Below are positions 62,101 to 64,000 of a stretch of 64,000 nucleotides of DNA, one piece after another. The number at the start of each line of letters is the position of its first letter. The stretch's first letter is position 1. The notes below the pieces were generated by a model. It did not search any database, had not been told where the DNA came from, and worked only from the letters and a program-made list of their open reading frames with translations. The stretch comes from Manganibacter manganicus (GTDB lineage: Bacteria > Pseudomonadota > Alphaproteobacteria > Rhizobiales > Rhizobiaceae), in the NCBI RefSeq assembly GCF_002075885.1, contig NZ_MDET01000012.1, positions 62,001 through 126,000 of the forward strand. Direction: 5' to 3'. A program made the position numbers and the translations under genes.

Positions 62101-62651
62101 ACAAATCGGCACTCGAAAAGATGCGCGCACAGACCTGGGCCGAGTTTTCCGCCGCCGCAAAACGCGGCGCCACGGCTGGCCGGCTGGCCGGCACCGTCAC
62201 CTCCAGACAGGAGCGTAAGACGCGCACCGGCAACAAGATGGGTGTGGTCAATTTTTCCGATACCAGCGGCCAGTATGAGGCCGTGCTGTTTTCCGAAACG
62301 TTGGCGCAATATCGCGACCTGCTGGAACCCGGAAAGTCACTGGTCATCACCGTCTCGGCGGAGGATCGCCCGGAGGGTGTCAATCTGCGCATCCAGACCG
62401 TGCAGTCGCTGGAAGACGAGGCAAGCCGCATCCAGAAGGCGTTGCGCGTCTTCATTCGCGACACCGCGCCACTCGGCATGCTGTCGGGGCAGCTTGGCGC
62501 GAAAGGCGAGGGGCAGGTGAGTTTCGTTGTCATCAAGCAGGACGGGCAAGGCGAGGTCGAGATCGAACTCCCTAGCCGTTACCGTATTTCCCCGCAGGTG
62601 GCTTCGGCCATGCGCGCCGTAACGGGGGTCGTGGAAGTGGAATTGGTGTGA
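59169..62651 (+). CDS. dnaE: DNA polymerase III alpha subunit
   Basis: 1,160 residues, the size of replicative DnaE1 of Alphaproteobacteria. PHP domain (FIHLRAHSAYSLLEGALPF), palm with the catalytic aspartates in MPDFDIDFCQDRR (about residue 425), GPGRGSGAGSLVAYAL, KIRAEMDKQRVRF and NKSHAAAYA, then OB domain near residue 1,010. Last bases overlap the GTG start of the channel gene. Confidence 0.97.
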   Translation: MTTDTRLASTHHTFIHLRAHSAYSLLEGALPFGKIIGHALKDGAPAIAVTDTNNLFGALEFAQKATKDGIQPIVGCQLDIAFSDEADTQRDHRRRNGPALHPLVLIAATEIGYANLVRLVSRTYLDTPSGEPVHITAEMLAPLGEGLICLSGGPRGPLGTALKEGHRDLAEARLLTLKALFGDRLYIELERMSGYDRAIEQATIDLAYRHELPLVATNEAFFLSREDYEAHDALIAIAEGSVIAVDERRRLSPDNHLKTQAEMAELFADLPEALNNTLEIARRCSHYPKSRKPILPRFASADAADAEAAEKAEADELKRQARDGLIHRLEAHGPTAGHTIQDYEKRLDYELGIIERMKFPGYFLIVSDFIKWAKVHGIPVGPGRGSGAGSLVAYALTITDIDPLRFSLLFERFLNPERVSMPDFDIDFCQDRREEVIRYVQGKYGRDQVGQIITFGTLQARAVLRDVGRVLQMPYGQVDRLTKMVPQNPANPVKLADAIANEPRFAEEAEKEPIVQTLLDMALKLEGLYRHASTHAAGIVIGDRPLSELVPMYRDPRSDMPVTQFNMKYVEQAGLVKFDFLGLKTLTVLDTAVKLIRRRGVDIDLAHIPYDDEKTYSMLSRGEVVGVFQVESAGMRKALIGMKPDCIEDIIALVALYRPGPMENIPTYNARKHGEEETASIHPKIDHLVKETQGVIVYQEQVMQIAQELSGYSLGEADLLRRAMGKKIRAEMDKQRVRFVSGAVERGVEKPQADFIFDLLAKFADYGFNKSHAAAYAVVSYQTAYLKAHYPVEFLAASMTLDMGNTDKLADFRQDALRLGIDVVAPSVLTSFRDFEVGENRIFYSLAALKGVGDAAVQHIVERRKEGPFKSLSDFCGRIDPKIVGKRVFESLIMAGALDCFGHDRAAMLAGVERMMSLAALAQQNAESGQADIFGISLGSQSQALNLPAAEPWLAADRLHREFQIVGFYLSAHPLDEYKSALEKMRAQTWAEFSAAAKRGATAGRLAGTVTSRQERKTRTGNKMGVVNFSDTSGQYEAVLFSETLAQYRDLLEPGKSLVITVSAEDRPEGVNLRIQTVQSLEDEASRIQKALRVFIRDTAPLGMLSGQLGAKGEGQVSFVVIKQDGQGEVEIELPSRYRISPQVASAMRAVTGVVEVELV

Positions 62652-63448
62652 AGGCGGGCACGCAAGAAACGGAAGACCAGACCAAGCTGGATCGCCTGCG
62701 CAATACGCTGCGCATTCTCTATCATGGCACAACGCCGGCGGCATTCCGTTTCCAACTCGCAGCTATCGTCATCGATCTTGCGATCATCGGGTTCTTCATC
62801 GCCACGCCCGTCTTGCAGGAAAGTCCATCCTTTCTGTGGCTGGACTATGTGGTGGCGGCTATCGTCGCGCTCGATATTGCCGGTCGGCTGCTGGCCTCCA
62901 ACGATGTCGTTCGGCTGATGAGACAGCCGACATCGTGGGTAGACGGCTTCATCCTGCTTACTCTGCTTTTTCCGACGGCCCTTGCCAACTTGGCCTTCCT
63001 GCGCATTTTGAGACTGTGGTCACTGTCGCGCAGTGGCGCGTTGTGGCGGCATCTGCCGATGCGGCACTGGGACGAATGGCGGGAAGCCAGCCATGCGGTC
63101 GTCAATCTGTTGACCTTCCTTTTTGTCATCAGCGGCTTCGTCTACACCGTTTTTTACCGCGACGGGTCGGGCATGGCTGGCTATATCGACGCCATGTATG
63201 TGACTGTCGCCACCGTCACGACGACGGGCTTCGGCGACATTGTGCTGCCCGGAACGGCGGGCAAATTAACGGCCATTGTCACCATGATCATCGGCATTTC
63301 GCTGTTCGTCCGGTTGGCGCAGTCGATATTCCGCCCGACAAAGGTATTCTTCCCTTGTCCGGAATGCGGCTTGCAGCGTCACGAGCCGGATGCGGTGCAT
63401 TGCAAGGCCTGTGGCCATATTTTGAAGATTCCAGACGATGGTGAGTGA
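62648..63448 (+). CDS. Voltage-gated potassium-channel-like protein with C-terminal zinc ribbon
   Basis: 266 residues from a GTG overlapping the dnaE stop (GTGA). Six helices: voltage-sensor-like part (about 35-120), then S5, pore loop with selectivity filter TVTTTGFGDI, and S6 (about 195-215). After S6 a basic linker leads to a zinc ribbon with CPECG and CKACGH (about 238-260). The positively charged S4 (LRILRLWSLSRSG) is short. Coupling to dnaE is probably positional. Confidence 0.85.
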   Translation: MKAGTQETEDQTKLDRLRNTLRILYHGTTPAAFRFQLAAIVIDLAIIGFFIATPVLQESPSFLWLDYVVAAIVALDIAGRLLASNDVVRLMRQPTSWVDGFILLTLLFPTALANLAFLRILRLWSLSRSGALWRHLPMRHWDEWREASHAVVNLLTFLFVISGFVYTVFYRDGSGMAGYIDAMYVTVATVTTTGFGDIVLPGTAGKLTAIVTMIIGISLFVRLAQSIFRPTKVFFPCPECGLQRHEPDAVHCKACGHILKIPDDGE

Positions 63449-63533
63449 GCTTTTGGGTTTGGTCCATGGCATCGCCAATGGAACCAGCCATCGGCCCATA
63501 GGTTGAGTATGATATCGGTTGGGAAAGGCAAAG

Positions 63534-64000
63534 ATGAGAAGTCCCGTTGCAGGAATCGCCCTTGCGTTCTGTTTTCTTGGTGCCGCACCGGCCCACGCTG
63601 GAGAGGGGTCCTTTTTGCATTCTTTGGAAGGGAATTGGGCAGGGAAGGGTAAGGTCAAAATACGTATTACCACGCCAACGATCGGAGTTTCCTGCAAATT
63701 CAAATCGGCGACAACGACGGAAACACTTTCTTTGACGGGTACTTGCCGCGGATTATTGGTGTTTACCCGGAAGATTGGCGCGGAGTTGAAAGTGAGCGAT
63801 GGCGCTTATAGCGGTACCTATATTGGCGCCGGGACCGGCCCGGCCGCTTTGCAGGGAGGCCGCTCCGGTGACGCGATCAATTTGGACATCCGCTGGGCGA
63901 AAAAAGTCAACGGTGATCGCAATGCCAGGATGACGGTTGAGAAAATCGGTGACAACGGCATGCGCCTCACGACGACCGACACGGACTTGAAAACCGGTAA
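63534..64000 (+). CDS. Secreted protein of unknown function (3' end cut off)
   Basis: At least 155 residues from ATG 63534 with GGGAAAGGCAA upstream, running off the window without a stop. A signal peptide (VAGIALAFCFLGAAPAHA) is followed by a short beta-rich domain with EGNWAGKGKVKI, VSCKFKSAT, TCRGLLVFTRKI and SGTYIGAGTG. Two Cys could form a disulfide. No family is named with confidence. Confidence 0.75.
   Translation, partial: MRSPVAGIALAFCFLGAAPAHAGEGSFLHSLEGNWAGKGKVKIRITTPTIGVSCKFKSATTTETLSLTGTCRGLLVFTRKIGAELKVSDGAYSGTYIGAGTGPAALQGGRSGDAINLDIRWAKKVNGDRNARMTVEKIGDNGMRLTTTDTDLKTG

Overview
The window is a chromosomal segment of a GC-rich alphaproteobacterium, most likely a Hyphomicrobiales (Rhizobiales) member close to Mesorhizobium/Phyllobacteriaceae. 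This rests on a giant growth-pole-ring-like coiled-coil protein, a DUF982 protein, a DUF2336 protein, a class I PHA synthase, the hom-glpX-recJ gene order, and dispersed palindromic intergenic elements of the type I associate with Mesorhizobium genomes. The assignment comes from protein and synteny recognition, not from a search. I see no prophage, transposase, CRISPR array or plasmid replication gene; this is core chromosome with housekeeping genes on both strands.

Layout. 1-5.0 kb: the 5' part of an enolase-superfamily dipeptide epimerase/DgcA-like racemase (minus), then a plus-strand Mla-type lipid-transport operon (permease with STAS domain, ATPase, MCE protein, auxiliary lipoprotein). 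5.0-5.5 kb: a gene-free stretch with two identical 72-bp repeats and a terminator. 5.5-11.7 kb: a 2,068-residue membrane-anchored coiled-coil protein on the minus strand, resembling the Agrobacterium growth pole ring protein, with four tandem 94-residue repeats. 12-14 kb: an orphan HPt protein, a 2Fe-2S ferredoxin and a thioredoxin-reductase-like ferredoxin-NADP reductase. 14.2-15.6 kb: DUF982 protein and a DapF paralogue. 15.6-19.7 kb: a spermidine/putrescine-type ABC importer operon (minus), preceded by tRNA-Glu. 20-23.8 kb: M15-type peptidase lipoprotein, PHA synthase, small lipoprotein. 23.9-30.2 kb: AlaC-like aminotransferase, homoserine dehydrogenase, two small membrane proteins, GlpX, RecJ. 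30.2-34.2 kb: patatin phospholipase, HisI, FolE, NifU-like scaffold, LLM flavoprotein. 34.4-43.4 kb: YidD, ThrS, a secreted beta-rich protein, nitroreductase, CitE-like lyase plus MaoC dehydratase, DUF2336 protein, FUSC transporter. 43.5-50.3 kb: ParE and the gcvTHP operon behind a tandem glycine riboswitch. 50.4-55 kb: XRE regulator, molybdopterin oxidoreductase with a cytochrome b partner, DUF1345, UPF0178, class III alcohol dehydrogenase. 55.2-64 kb: propionyl-CoA carboxylase alpha subunit, PanC/PanB, DnaE, a potassium-channel-like protein with a zinc ribbon, and a truncated secreted protein.

Functional links. gcvT-gcvH-gcvP form the glycine cleavage system under riboswitch control. panB-panC supply pantothenate for CoA. 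PHA synthase, propionyl-CoA carboxylase, the CitE/MaoC pair and GlpX fit a carbon-storing, acyl-CoA-rich metabolism. The Mla operon, the growth-pole-ring-like protein, DapF and the M15 peptidase relate to envelope maintenance and growth. The most interesting locus is the giant coiled-coil gene with its regular repeats and its divergent HPt neighbour; no unmistakably new multi-gene system was found.
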